This document shows, piece by piece, positions 1-10,868 of a stretch of 64,000 nt of DNA. Position 1 is the stretch's first letter. Each line of letters opens with the position of its first letter. Below the pieces are notes generated by a model. It was given only the letters and a program-made list of their open reading frames with translations. It was not told the DNA's origin and made no database searches. The position numbers and the translations under genes were made by a program. Source of the DNA: Alnus glutinosa (Eukaryota > Streptophyta > Magnoliopsida > Fagales > Betulaceae); NCBI RefSeq assembly GCF_958979055.1, contig NC_084886.1:2499001-2563000 (forward strand), read 5' to 3'.

Positions 1-816
1 ACGCAGGGGTGGCAAGCCCTTATCCTATGTTTTTTCATGAGGTTGACTTAGAGCTGATGGAGAGCCATGTGAAGGTGAACATAGATGCAGCGACTTGGGT
101 CACTAGGTCTGTGCTTCCTGGTATGCTGAAGAAGAAGAAAGGAGCAATAATCAACATTGGCTCCGGTTCCTCCTTCTTCCCTTTCCCTTTAGGCACCGTT
201 TATGCTGCAACTAAAGCGTAAGTTTTCCTGGTTAGCTAGAAAAATGTTCAAGATTGATATATATATACACACACGTATATGAACAGGATATCTTATTCAA
301 TACGGCCGCCGGTCGGGGTTGTTTGTGAACAGGTACCTTGCAATGTTCTCAAGAAGCGTAGGTTTGGAATACAGGCAGCACGGAATAGATATTCAGTGCC
401 AGGTTCTTAATTTCTTCTCTTCCTTTTATTTTTCTTAGGGCTTTTAATTTCTGTCTTTGCTACAGCTGGCCGTTAAAAATTGTTGTTCAACCGCCGGAAA
501 AGTGCATGTTATTAAGGCACCTCTTTAATTTCTTGGCATGCAGACTCCACTGTTTGTGGCAACAAATATGGCAAAAGGTTTTGTTAAGGCGCCTCTGTTC
601 TTGATTCCGTCACCGGAGATGTTTAGCAAAGCAAGCATGCGATGGATCGGTTATGAGCATATCTGTATACCATACTGGACCCATTCTGTGCAGTGGTTTT
701 TACTGCATGGATTGCCAGAGCCATTACTGGATTGGTGCATTTTCCAGCTCCTTCTCAAAGGGCGTAAGAGAGGTTTGATTCGATTGAAGAAGACGATGAT
801 GAGGGTGAAACAGTGA
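1..816 (+). CDS. Very-long-chain 3-oxoacyl-CoA reductase-like (KCR2-like), 3' part only
   Basis: Three exons are visible: 1-217 (truncated by the window edge), 333-402 and 544-816 (TGA 814-816). All introns are GT-AG, with the same phases as the KCR1 gene downstream, and the middle exon is also 70 nt. The protein belongs to the short-chain dehydrogenase/reductase family: NNAG-type context (AGVASPYPMFFHEVD), NIGSGSS with the catalytic Ser, and YAATK with catalytic Tyr and Lys. In this family KCR reduces 3-ketoacyl-CoA in the ER fatty acid elongase. The C-terminal exon is diverged from KCR1 (IRLKKTMMRVKQ end, no KKE end) and 18 nt longer. Catalytic residues look intact, so I do not call it a pseudogene. 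In Arabidopsis the KCR2 paralogue is reported as weak or inactive; whether that holds here is not visible. The 5' end, including the cofactor motif, lies outside the window. Confidence 0.88.
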
Positions 817-1025
817 AAACATTTTATCTCTGAAATTAACCAGCTTATGAAGTAATATCTACAGCTTCAATTGGCAATGATGTTGGAAGAGTTTATCCTG
901 AGAGCAGAAGTTCCCGGGGCTAGCTAGCTTCATCTTTCTTTGTATACCCTTGATCAATTTCCTGATCAGATGTGTTAGTACAAAAATTTTAAAATAATAA
1001 TAATAAATGCTCCTAAGTGAGTTTA

Positions 1026-1345
1026 GGGTGCGTTTGAGATTGCGATTTTGTAGACAATAAGTGAAATTTTAAACAAAATCGCAAAATATAAATAGTTTAG
1101 GAAATGCGTTTTTAAAAATTGCGATTTGAAAACGTAGAAAATCTGTTTTTTTTCAAATTGCAGGTAAGATGGTGTTTTTTTGAATATGCAGAATTTTAAA
1201 TGCTAAATTGCGATTTTAAAGGATAAACTGCAATTTTATCAAATGCTTAACTGTGTTTTTTAAAATTTTCTTTTTTTCAAATCGCACATTTTAAAATCGT
1301 TATTTTAAATTGCATTTTTTTGAAATCACAAACCCAAACGGATCC
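1026..1345. mobile_element. Tourist/Harbinger-like MITE
   Basis: The ends are imperfect inverted repeats: GGGTGCGTTTGAGATTGCG on the left, and the right end read in reverse starts GGATCCGTTTGGGTTTGTG. Both flanks are TTA (1023-1025 and 1346-1348), the target duplication typical of PIF/Harbinger elements. The 320-bp interior is AT-rich, non-coding, and repeats the motif 'aattgcgatttt'. Superfamily is inferred from target site and size. Confidence 0.6.
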
Positions 1346-2699
1346 TTAATTTGTTAGATAATCGTTTTTCTTCAAAAAAAAAAAAAAAAAAAAAATTATT
1401 TGCTCCCACCAATTCTAATCAACTGGTGTGTACTGTGTTATAGCAAATACTTCTTCAAAACACAATATTATTGAAGTATACAAAAACCTCTGAGATTTTA
1501 TTACGTTTTGCACAAAGCGAAACCAAACAAAAATACTCTAAATGTTTCTATTCTAGCAATTAAGGAGACAAACATCAATTATAAAACTAGAGGATGATTT
1601 TAAGAGATATAGAAGAAGAGAAAATTTCAGTGTTTTAAACTGGTTAGGCTGCAGTGGACTATATATAGTGTCAATTTAGCAAGTTTAATACTGTATGTTC
1701 ATACAGACATGTACTTTCAAAATTAACATAAAATAACTGTTAATTCAATAGTCATTAAAATTTGACCATTCTATATTAACAAACACTTAATCTTGATCGT
1801 TAGATTAAACTTAGAATTAATAGTTATTTAATTATAACCGTTAATTAGATCATAACTTTTAGTAACGATTACTTAATTTCAACCGTTAGATCAAATTTAA
1901 TTTAATCTTACAATTGATTTTACTAATGGTCAAGTAAATCCAAATGTTAGGTCTACCTTAGAAGCATTATACAATCTATATCGTATGATCATAATTGTCC
2001 ACTAACGGTCAACGGGTCAAGTAAGTCTAACCATTAGATCTACCTTAAAACGTCTTACCATCCAGATCAAATCACCATGTTGTATGATCATAATCGTCTA
2101 AAACTTAACAATCATATCTGATCGCTTTGTGCCAATTGCACAACAAAAGCACCCTACAACCCACTGTCAAGTACATGCACACATACACACAAGTGTATAT
2201 ATTATATACTCAAGTAGTATTGCTTTAACTAAATAGCTTGACATGAATTGACATTAATATTGTAAATGCCTCCATTATTTTCTCTAAGGTTCGTATACTG
2301 TTGTCATTTTGATTAATAGTGCAGGCATGACATACCCTTAAACTAGGTTTTCCACATCAATTTGTAGCTGTTCCAATGCGAAATTGTATGTTATTAAGCA
2401 AGTGTTTTAGTCAAAATGTCCCTTCTTTGTGATTTATGGTACACATTTCTAGTTACCAACATAGCTTTCCTGCTAGTCCTAGCTTTCACATTTTTTAACT
2501 CATATTCTAGGGGTGGATTGTTCTCATTATTTGTGCTGGCCTTCAATATTCTACCTAATGATGACTGCAAAAATAGTTTTTCACACGGCTGGATCGGACA
2601 ATAGATAACTAGTAATGACGATGTTTAGAGGCTAACGAGAAGTCTTCGATACTTAAGTAAGTAGAAGATTTATAAAGAGAAAAATATAATCGAGAGTTT

Positions 2700-3690
2700 C
2701 TAAGAAAAAAATGGACCCTTATCCTTTTTAAGAGAAAATGTAGAAATCTCATTAATCAATCTCAAAAGGTAACAAAGTTACAATCAAACTGAGACAATGC
2801 TCAGAACATTACAGGGACTCACTTTATAGATACCCCGTTACAGTTACCTTAAAAACTCAAATCGTACCAACATTTGCTACAAATAAGCCTAGCCAACAGA
2901 AAGGTGCATCTGCGATAACATAGAAACTACTACTTGCACTATAGAGTCGATCATACAATCTGTGCACAAAGCAATGATCAGGATAATCTGACACAGAGCA
3001 AACTGTTAAATACAATCTGTAAAAAACAAAAAAAAAAATCCTAACAGAAACGTCCGTCGGAGAAGCTGCCGTCGGCAACAGCGCGTGTAGCACACGCGCC
3101 ACCGTCGAGCATCACCCTCCAAACTCCCAAAACGCCCCAGAGCACTGGAAGCCACCATACACGGCAAAAGGGACGGAGCGTAACTCTCACGCGTGACCAA
3201 GGTATGAACACACCTTGGCACGTGAGAACCACACGCCGAGGTCTGGCAATCATTTCGGTCGTTACAACGCGGCGGCTGGACCAGAAGGCGGCGGTAAGCA
3301 AGGCTAGAGGGCACGTGTCCAACTGAGGACGGCGGAACTTTGTAGATCTAGAATCAAAGAATGGAAACAAACTGAAGCTCACCAAATCCCAGCTGCCAAC
3401 GACACGAGCAGTGGTTGCTTCCCACTTAGAACTTCTCTGAAATGTTTTCCTGTCAACAAACAAATAAGAACTGAAAAACAAAGCACAAACCTCCCTAATC
3501 CTTTCGGAGTAAGAGGACCAAAAAACCACCATCGGATCTGAGACCAGGGGGATGAAAAACCACCGTCAAAACTAGTCCGGGGGGAACAAAATTCCACAAT
3601 CTTAGAGATTGGGAAACTCTAACCTCCATTGAGAAAACCCAAGGAGGACCAAAAAGACCCCTTAGTCCAAGAATGCCAACCCTCATTTAT
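2700..3690 (-). repeat. GC-richer retroelement-like segment (unclassified)
   Basis: This block stands out from its AT-rich surroundings by composition (GC-rich around 3060-3330). Overlapping open frames on the minus strand (for example 3041-3532) do not resemble a conserved protein. Read on the minus strand it ends near 2740 in a T-rich segment resembling the 3' UTR of a non-LTR retroelement. I see no reverse transcriptase motif and no clear target duplication. It could instead be part of a DNA transposon or an old gene fragment. Confidence 0.3.
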
Positions 3691-4085
3691 TTTAGACTTT
3701 TAATTTGTTTAACTACCACTTGTGGACTTTAGATTGCGGAGGCTTCTAATTAAGCTTTTTAACTTTTCTGAAAAGCCAGCATTTATGTTATTGGGGCCAG
3801 ACTTATTTATAGTCAGTCTCTAAGGTATCATCAACAATAACCAGCTATGGTCAGTCTCTAAGGTTTCAAAGTAATATTTAGGAAAGTATGGACCAGAGAA
3901 TTGCATCAAAGTATATATAGAATGTTTTTGTTTTTTTTTTTTGAAGCTGCTTCTTGTTCTCATTAACGACAAGAAGCCCTCTCTCAAAGTTGGCCTTGGA
4001 TCAACTAGAGAAGGATCCTCTGAGATCAAGGAGCCGGTTAATGTATTTAAAAAGAGTAAAATGATCATTTTTTTTAACTATTTTA

Positions 4086-4667
4086 GAGCATTCATAGTAG
4101 TCTCATCAAATTTTACTCACCAAAGTAGTTAAAAATCACTTTTCTCTATTTTGATGAGCCATTTTTTTAAAGTTCTCCCAACAACCTCACATTTTAACTA
4201 TTCACAATCACTATTCCATTTAAATAATATTTTTTTTCAAATTTCTTTATCTTGAGATTAAATCATTGCTAAGAAATTCACAAAAGTTTTCATTTGTTTC
4301 TCAATCAAATTCAAGAAAGAAAAAAAAAGAAAAGAAAAGATAAATGAAAGAACCACAAAGTTTATGTCATGGACAAAAAAACCTTCATGTCCATGAAATA
4401 GGGACATTATCGTGTGAGAAAGATGGAAAATGGAAGAAGAAAATGGGAGAAGGAAGGAAAAAAAAATGTGTTGTGATCATGTGAGAAAGAAATGAGAAAC
4501 AAAATTGGTGAGTAAAAACTACTCATCAAAATTAGTGAATATTTTTACTCACCAAAACTATTTAGTTAAAGTGGTGATGCTGCTTTAAATGATTTTTTAA
4601 TGTTTTTATCAAATTAACTTATTAAAATAACTAAAAAGTTATTTTAGTGATGCTACTAAGAATATTC
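4086..4667. mobile_element. Harbinger-like MITE with GAGCATTC ends
   Basis: The left terminus reads GAGCATTCATAGTAGTCTC. The right terminus in reverse reads GAATATTCTTAGTAGCATC. TTA flanks both sides (4083-4085 and 4668-4670). The arms carry complementary 'ctcaccaaa'/'tttggtgag'-type motifs. The interior has no coding potential. It shares its terminal sequence with the element at 52397-52860. Confidence 0.6.
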
Positions 4668-5680
4668 TTAAATAGTTATTAGTCGGCAAATGAAATAATG
4701 AGGATTTTTTCTGCCCAACCGCTTTTGTAGCCCTCAAGTGACCACGTCTTTAAGATATCAGCCAAAGCTTTAATTACGAGCTACAATGGTGATTCCATTC
4801 CGGCAAATTGGTCCCAAATTATACTTTCAAACCTTTAAATGGTGTACTGTTGCCCTTAAGATCTGTTCTTAAAAGTAGTTGGCCTGAATTCTTTTATTTT
4901 CTTTTTCCTTTTCTCTTCTGGGTTGGTAGTTGTTAACCTAATTAAGTCGGAGGGGGCTCTTTAGAATAGTAGGATGATGACATCTCCGAGGGTAACACAA
5001 TTTTGGAGTTTCCTTCCTTATTTACAATTACAAATCATGTATACTCTAATCCTTTTACCATCTTCATTATTAGGGTTTCAAAACGTAGAGAATAATGAAA
5101 TTTTGTTTTCAACTATTTAACACATTAAATAGTGTTTTTCCCCCTTTTTTGTGGAGATACCGCTCACTACTCGGATATGATAGAAAGGGGAGGGAAGAGG
5201 AAACGGAATTCAAATAAAGGACTTTCGATTTATAATGTATGGTTTTCAGTCGGTTGAGCTTTTGCCTGAGTTATCAAATAATTTTTTATTATTATTATTA
5301 TTTTTTATATAGAAAAGTCTACATACCCTCAAAGGCTCATATTAGAATTCAATCGATAATTTCAATCGATAATGTACGTCTAAACTATGAAAAAATTGCC
5401 AATATTCTTTAAGATCAATAAAAAAATAAAAATAACTCTGCAATTTTTTCAATAAGATAAAAACACCCTTATAAATTTGGAAAAAAAAAAGAATCTATTT
5501 TTTTAAAAAAAAAAAATTGTCAATTGAGTGGTAATTTTGTTTAAATTTTTAGTCTTAGTTGTTTTTAAAATTTTTTATTTTATTTTATTATTAGTAATTT
5601 TCGTTATTAGGGGATATTGACAAATTTTAATGTTTTAAAAGTGATATTATTGTCTTAGTTGTAAGTTTGGAGGATATATT

Positions 5681-5966
5681 GGCTTTGTTTGGCGAGCAAT
5701 ACAAAATTTCTAACTTTATTTTCACATTTTTTTTTTTTAAAAAAAAATTAATACCAAAACATTCTAATTTTTTTTTACTTTTTATATCGCATCAATAATT
5801 TTTTATTATTATTTAAGTAAAAAAATCTATTACAATACAAATTTTTTTTTTTTTTCACTTTTTTATACAAATTCTTTTTACTTTATATCACATCTATCAC
5901 TTTTTATTAACTCAAAAATTATTTTTCCATTATTTTCTTTTGTTTCCTCACTTGCCAAACATAACC
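5681..5966 (+). mobile_element. AT-rich MITE, copy 1 (family shared with 28434-28717)
   Basis: About 286 bp with inverted ends: GGCTTTGTTTGGCGAGCAA on the left, and the right end reads CTTGCCAAACATAACC. The whole length aligns by eye with the reverse complement of 28434-28717, including landmarks such as 'atcgcatcaataatttttta'. A target duplication is not obvious, so the superfamily is open; the GGCNTTGTTTGG ends resemble Tourist-type elements. Confidence 0.6.
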
Positions 5967-6458
5967 ATTAATAATTAGACGGTAATTGGTGTGGAGAATT
6001 TTTTCTTTATTTTTTTTATTTTATTTTGTAAGTAGGGTGATCAAATAGTTTAGTATGTTTGGAGGATATATATATATTTTTAGTGTGTAGAGAAGAGTAC
6101 CAAAAGCATCAATTTTTGCAGAAAGATAGAAGGGGTGGCATCCGGTATAGCAAAGTACAGCGCACCCCACGTTCTGTCATCTTCGTCACTGTTCGTAGTT
6201 AATTGTGGTGGTTTTCCGCTCATCTACTTCACCCAACTCTGTTGTCTCTGTCTCGTGTACGCGCACACAAACTCACGTTTCCATAAATTGAATACCTATT
6301 GCTCTAGCTCTAACTGTCCTTGCCCATCCTCCTTTATCATTGAGCAAGAACCTTAATGTTTTCGGTAACTCCATCCCTTGCTTAGTCAAATCAACAACCA
6401 ACTCTAGCAATCTCGAATCCACTGAATCTCTTGCGAGTCACGGTGATTAATCTGTCCC

Positions 6459-6465
6459 TATAAAA
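6459..6465 (+). promoter_or_regulatory. Probable TATA box of KCR1
   Basis: TATAAAA lies 61 bp before the KCR1 start codon. This would place transcription start near 6490 and give a 5' leader of about 35 nt. The match is by consensus and position only. Confidence 0.45.
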
Positions 6466-6525
6466 CCCATTTCTTGGATTCCACCATTCCCTCTCAGATC
6501 CAAAGCAAAAGCACGCTCTTCCAAC

Positions 6526-9458
6526 ATGGAGCTCTGTTTCATGGACAAGCTCAAACCTCAGCCGTTCTGGGTTCTCGTTCTGTTCACTTTGGGTTCTATC
6601 TCGGCTCTTAAGTTTGCTCTCGCCTTCTTCAACTGGGTCTACGTCAACTTTCTCAGACCCGCTAAGAATCTCAAGAAATACGGGTCCTGGGCACTCGTTA
6701 CCGGACCCACTGACGGCATTGGCAAGGGTTTCGCATTTCAATTGGCTCGTAAAGGGCTTAATCTGGTCTTGGTGGGTCGGAATCCGGACAAGCTCAAAGA
6801 TGTTTCGGATTCGATTCAAGCCAAGTACAGTAAGACCCAGATCAAGACCGTTGTTGTGGACTTTGCCGGTGATCTTTCCGAGGGTATTCGGAGGATTAGC
6901 GAAGCCATTGAAGGGTTGGATGTTGGGGTTCTGATCAACAACGTTGGTATGTCGTACCCGTATGCCAGGTTTTTCCACGAAGTGGATGAGGAGCTGCTGA
7001 AGAATTTGATTAAGATCAATGTTGAGGCTACTTCAAAGGTTACTCACGCTGTTCTGCCTGGGATGCTCAAGAGGAACAGGGGTGCAATCGTCAATATTGG
7101 CTCTGGGGCTGCCATTGTGATCCCCTCGGATCCTCTCTATGCTATTTATGCTGCCACGAAAGCGTAAGCATTTGAATTTGCCTCCCTTTTTTTTTTTTTC
7201 TTGAATTTTGTTATCTCTGTTTATTTCTTAAGACTATCAGCAAGTTCTCTCTTTGCCTAATTTATGTACTTTAATCTAATTAATCCTATAGTTTATGAGG
7301 TGAAAGGATGTTATTTATGTTTGCAATCAGGTATGTTGATCAATTCTCGAGGTCTCTCTATGTTGAATACAAGAAAAGAGGGATCGACGTCCAGTGTCAG
7401 GTACTGATCCCTCTCAGATGGTATTGCTTTATTTTAGTGAGAATTCTTTGTATTGATATGATGTTTAATATCATTGCATCTAGTTTTAAGGTAAAACAGT
7501 ATAGTTTGGATTTTCTTCGTCATACAGTAATGATCATGACCAGGACAATAAAGGATGGAGATCCAATTTTTATATTTGTTCAAATTATATTAAACGAAAA
7601 CTACTTTATATTTTAGGCCTTCCCCTTGTGATGGTTGCATCGTCTATTAGTTGCCAAGTTAGAAGTTCAATGTTCAGTAACCATGAGTAGTGGATTTTCA
7701 TTTTTACCTTTCGATTGGTGTGTCTGCTCATTGTTGAGAATATTATAAAAGAAGACAGCTTTGAGGGGCCTGTGTAGCCAAATTAACAGCCTGTTCAACT
7801 TTCACTAAGCCATTCAACATTTCTCTGTTTGACCTTCAAAAGAGATTGCCATTTGTCAACCACCCAAGAAACCGAGTGGTATAATACAGCAGCCTTGTGC
7901 CCATGCTAGAGGCAAGTGGCTGTGCTTGGTGAGTATATAAGCATGGCCCAGTGTTGTCCACTACACGTATCTTGGTGCAATGAGAAAACTCAATTTATTC
8001 ACAACCTGATTTGCTTATTAGAATATTAGGTAAAGTCATCTTTTTCTTGTATTCTCTTTTTTATATTAATACTTTATATAGTAGACAAAATTGATATGCT
8101 TTGATTTGTTTATTAGGCTCATTAGGTAGAGTTTATCTGTCATTCATTTCCATTTTGTACTAGTATATAATTCTAAACAAGAGGTGGGGGATTTGTAGAT
8201 TGTTGCTTTAGCCATGGACTGTAGGAAAAACAAAAGAAAAAGAGTTACTTTATAGAGCCTTCTCATTTTTTTATTTATTTTTTTTGTTCTTTTCTATTGT
8301 TTTGAAGGCAATGATGGCTAAAGAACAGAGGGTAGCCCTCATGCAAACTTATTAATTATTTTTAAAAAGTTACTTTTAGGGCGTTAGGGAGCTTCATATA
8401 TTTTTGAAGCCCTGGCGCCCCTGATCATAATTATTATTTACCTTTCCTATCCTATGCAGGTCATAGATTTTACATTATTTCTTCTGCATGTTTGATTTTT
8501 AGCATTACACATCTCCCCTCCACCCCAAATGCCCACCCCAAGAAGTTTGGCTTGGTATTTGTTATTCTTTGTTGGCACCATTTAGTTTTCTTCATTTGTG
8601 CCTTCAATTTTTCCGTTTGTTATTATTCACTCATTTTTTACTTCCATTAAACTCTAAAGGTTGCTTGGTTATGTTCAAAATGATCCACCTGATTGGCATT
8701 GCATGAGATGGGATGTTGGGTAGGTTGCATGACTGGATACTGCAGTGAAAATTTGAGTGCATTTGGGAGGATTTCGGGCAGGTTCAAATAAGTGACAAAA
8801 TGAGGAAATATCAAATGATGGTTATATGCAACAAAAACAAGTGATGTCTCCTTTAAGTAATAATAGAGTGGAAAAAAATGGATCTAAGATCCTAAAGGAT
8901 GTCAAAGTTACACAATGAGAAATGGGTAAGCAATGATGTGCTCTTATGAATTGAGTGGAGCAATTTATTTAGCGAAATACCAATATGCATCATTACTTTC
9001 TTCCCTACTATCTAGTTCATGACTTTGTCCTGCCTTGTGCATCTAAATTTGTATGCTTTGTCTTCTAAATGAGAACGAACGACAATCTCAAAATCATCTA
9101 TCTTCGATATGAATATGCTTATCATCCAAATTTTGGGGAGCTAATCTGTTCAAGAAATAAAAAGCTTTGTTTTATTTTCTCTGATAAAACTCTCTGGACG
9201 CAGGTTCCTCTGTACGTGGCAACAAAGATGGCATCAATTAAGAGGTCTTCATTATTTGTTCCATCACCTGATGGATATGCCCGAGCAGGTCTGCGTTGGA
9301 TAGGGTACGAGCCCCGTTGCACACCTTACTGGCCCCATACACTCCTCTGGGCTTTGGCCAACTCATTGCCGGAGTCTGTCATTGACAAATGGCGCCTGGG
9401 GTTTTGCCTTGGGATTCGAAAGAGAGGACAACTCAAGGACTCCAGGAAGAAGGAATAG
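6526..9458 (+). CDS. KCR1: Very-long-chain 3-oxoacyl-CoA reductase 1 (KCR1)
   Basis: Exons 6526-7163, 7331-7400 and 9204-9458 join in phase to a 320-residue protein, the family's usual length (about 318-320). It reduces 3-ketoacyl-CoA with NADPH in the ER elongase, the second step of very-long-chain fatty acid synthesis for waxes, sphingolipids and seed oil. Visible features are a hydrophobic N-terminal segment (about residues 12-34), the cofactor motif TGPTDGIG (59-66), an NNVG motif (usually NNAG), NIGSG with the catalytic Ser (about 193), and YAATK with Tyr208 and Lys212. The C-terminus ends RKKE, a basic ER-type tail. The start is the first ATG after a TATA box and matches the Arabidopsis N-terminus (MELC versus MEIC). 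Intron 2 is long (1.8 kb). The upstream neighbour is its paralogue. Confidence 0.96.
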
Positions 9459-10868
9459 GCGATATCTTGGTCTATTTTTCTTAGGCAGGATTGGCTGCTT
9501 AGATAAGCAGATTGGTAGACTAGCTTGAGAATACTGGTTGTATGCTTGGAATTCACCTTTCAGTTTCATTAATATTATGCGTTTGGTTTTGCAATGGACT
9601 ACTTTTTTTCTTCTTCTTTCTCTGTTCTATTTCTGCATGCCATTCCGTTCACACTAATTTGGCCTTAGACTTTTGGCGAAGGAGAATATGTTTGCTGTTG
9701 GCAGAGTTGCTTATACCAATGGCTTTGTTGGCCCTCACTTTTGAGGCCCTTATTTTTCGTGATGTTTCCGTTCATGCAAGTGAAGCCAACTTGCGTGAAC
9801 CTAATTGAAACATGCAGCCAGCACCCGCCGCATGTTGGATAGTCAAATCTAACACGGGGTTCATTTTTGTCAATTGAAGGCCTATGAGACCAGGAAATAG
9901 GAATGGGATACTCTCCATTTCACTTTCTCAATATTTTGTTTTGTTGTATCAACTCATAAAAAGTATGTTGGTACGTCATTTAAAAGTTTCAAATGACGTG
10001 ACAACATGTTTGCTATTAAGTGTAAGAAAGTAAAATCTTTGATCGTGAAATAATTTATCTATATTCCTGAAACTACACAATGAAAGCTACCTATTTCATT
10101 CTTTAAACTTGCCATCCAATTCTAGTTGAGATCCAAGTTTCGTTTGTTTTGACGTAATATGTTTTTAGCGAAATTCTTTTTCAAGAAAATGATTTCAGCT
10201 AAAAATAATTTTTTGGCATTTGGTTAGTACGGATCGTTAGCGATGACAACAGCAACAGCCGGCGTGGCAACGAAGAATAAACTGCAAGAGAATATGCGTG
10301 TGAGAATGAAGTCGGGTACTATGGGTCAAGAAAGAGAAGCTCAAATTCAGAAAATAGTTTACAAAAATAAATAAAAGAGGAAACCATTTTAACGGCTTTA
10401 AGGGAGGTTTTCAATCAACCGAAAAATATTTTCAATTTGACCAAGATTTATGGTCGTACAAAATACCCCGAAAAATATAAATAAATAAAAAAATAAAAAA
10501 TTATTATATTGAGTAATCGTTTTAAATAAAACGTAGAGGATAAAATTTTCCTCGAATTGAATTGAAAAAAATTAGTTGAACAGGGTCTATTAAATTGACT
10601 AACATTGGTCCAACTCGTGAAGTTCTCACTTGGGCTCTTGGGCCTGGGGCTTGTTGATAATAAAGCAGAAACATTACATAATCACATAACTAACGGGCTT
10701 TCTTGATTCAAAATGCGGTGTCTGTGTCCCTTTTGAAAAACCTTTGTTGAGGTTCTGTTCCAACCACATTGCCTGCCGTGCCGCCAAACAAACAAGCTTT
10801 GTTCGAAAACAATCAAAAGAGCCCCTCTCCGCTTCTTTCAACCTGGGGAAGCACTCTCATCAGCTCAG
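9459..10868. other. Spacer with truncated TIR-element fragment
   Basis: It contains the KCR1 3' flank, then from about 10139 a segment starting 'cgtttgttttgacgtaatatg' and continuing with GAAAATGATTTC-type motifs to about 10450. This resembles the terminal region of the element at 29164-30052, but I find no matching right terminus, so it looks truncated. The leader of the next gene begins after about 10750. Confidence 0.4.

Larger units (their letters stand above)
817..6525. other. Intergenic spacer between the two KCR genes
   Basis: This is 5.7 kb of AT-rich DNA without a credible gene. It holds MITEs at 1026-1345, 4086-4667 and 5681-5966 and a GC-richer repeat-like block at about 2700-3690, all listed separately. 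The short open frames here overlap one another on both strands and match no domain I know. The rest is homopolymer-rich sequence in which I see nothing specific. Confidence 0.6.

Noticed and set aside
2857-3686. Stacked minus-strand open frames up to 163 codons
   Set aside because: They overlap in three frames, encode no domain I know, and owe their length to high GC; treated as a retroelement-like segment instead.
9069-9203. In-frame extension upstream of KCR1 exon 3
   Set aside because: The peptide before the acceptor ([17 protein letters not shown]...) is intron; the family sequence continues from CQ directly to VPLYVATKM.
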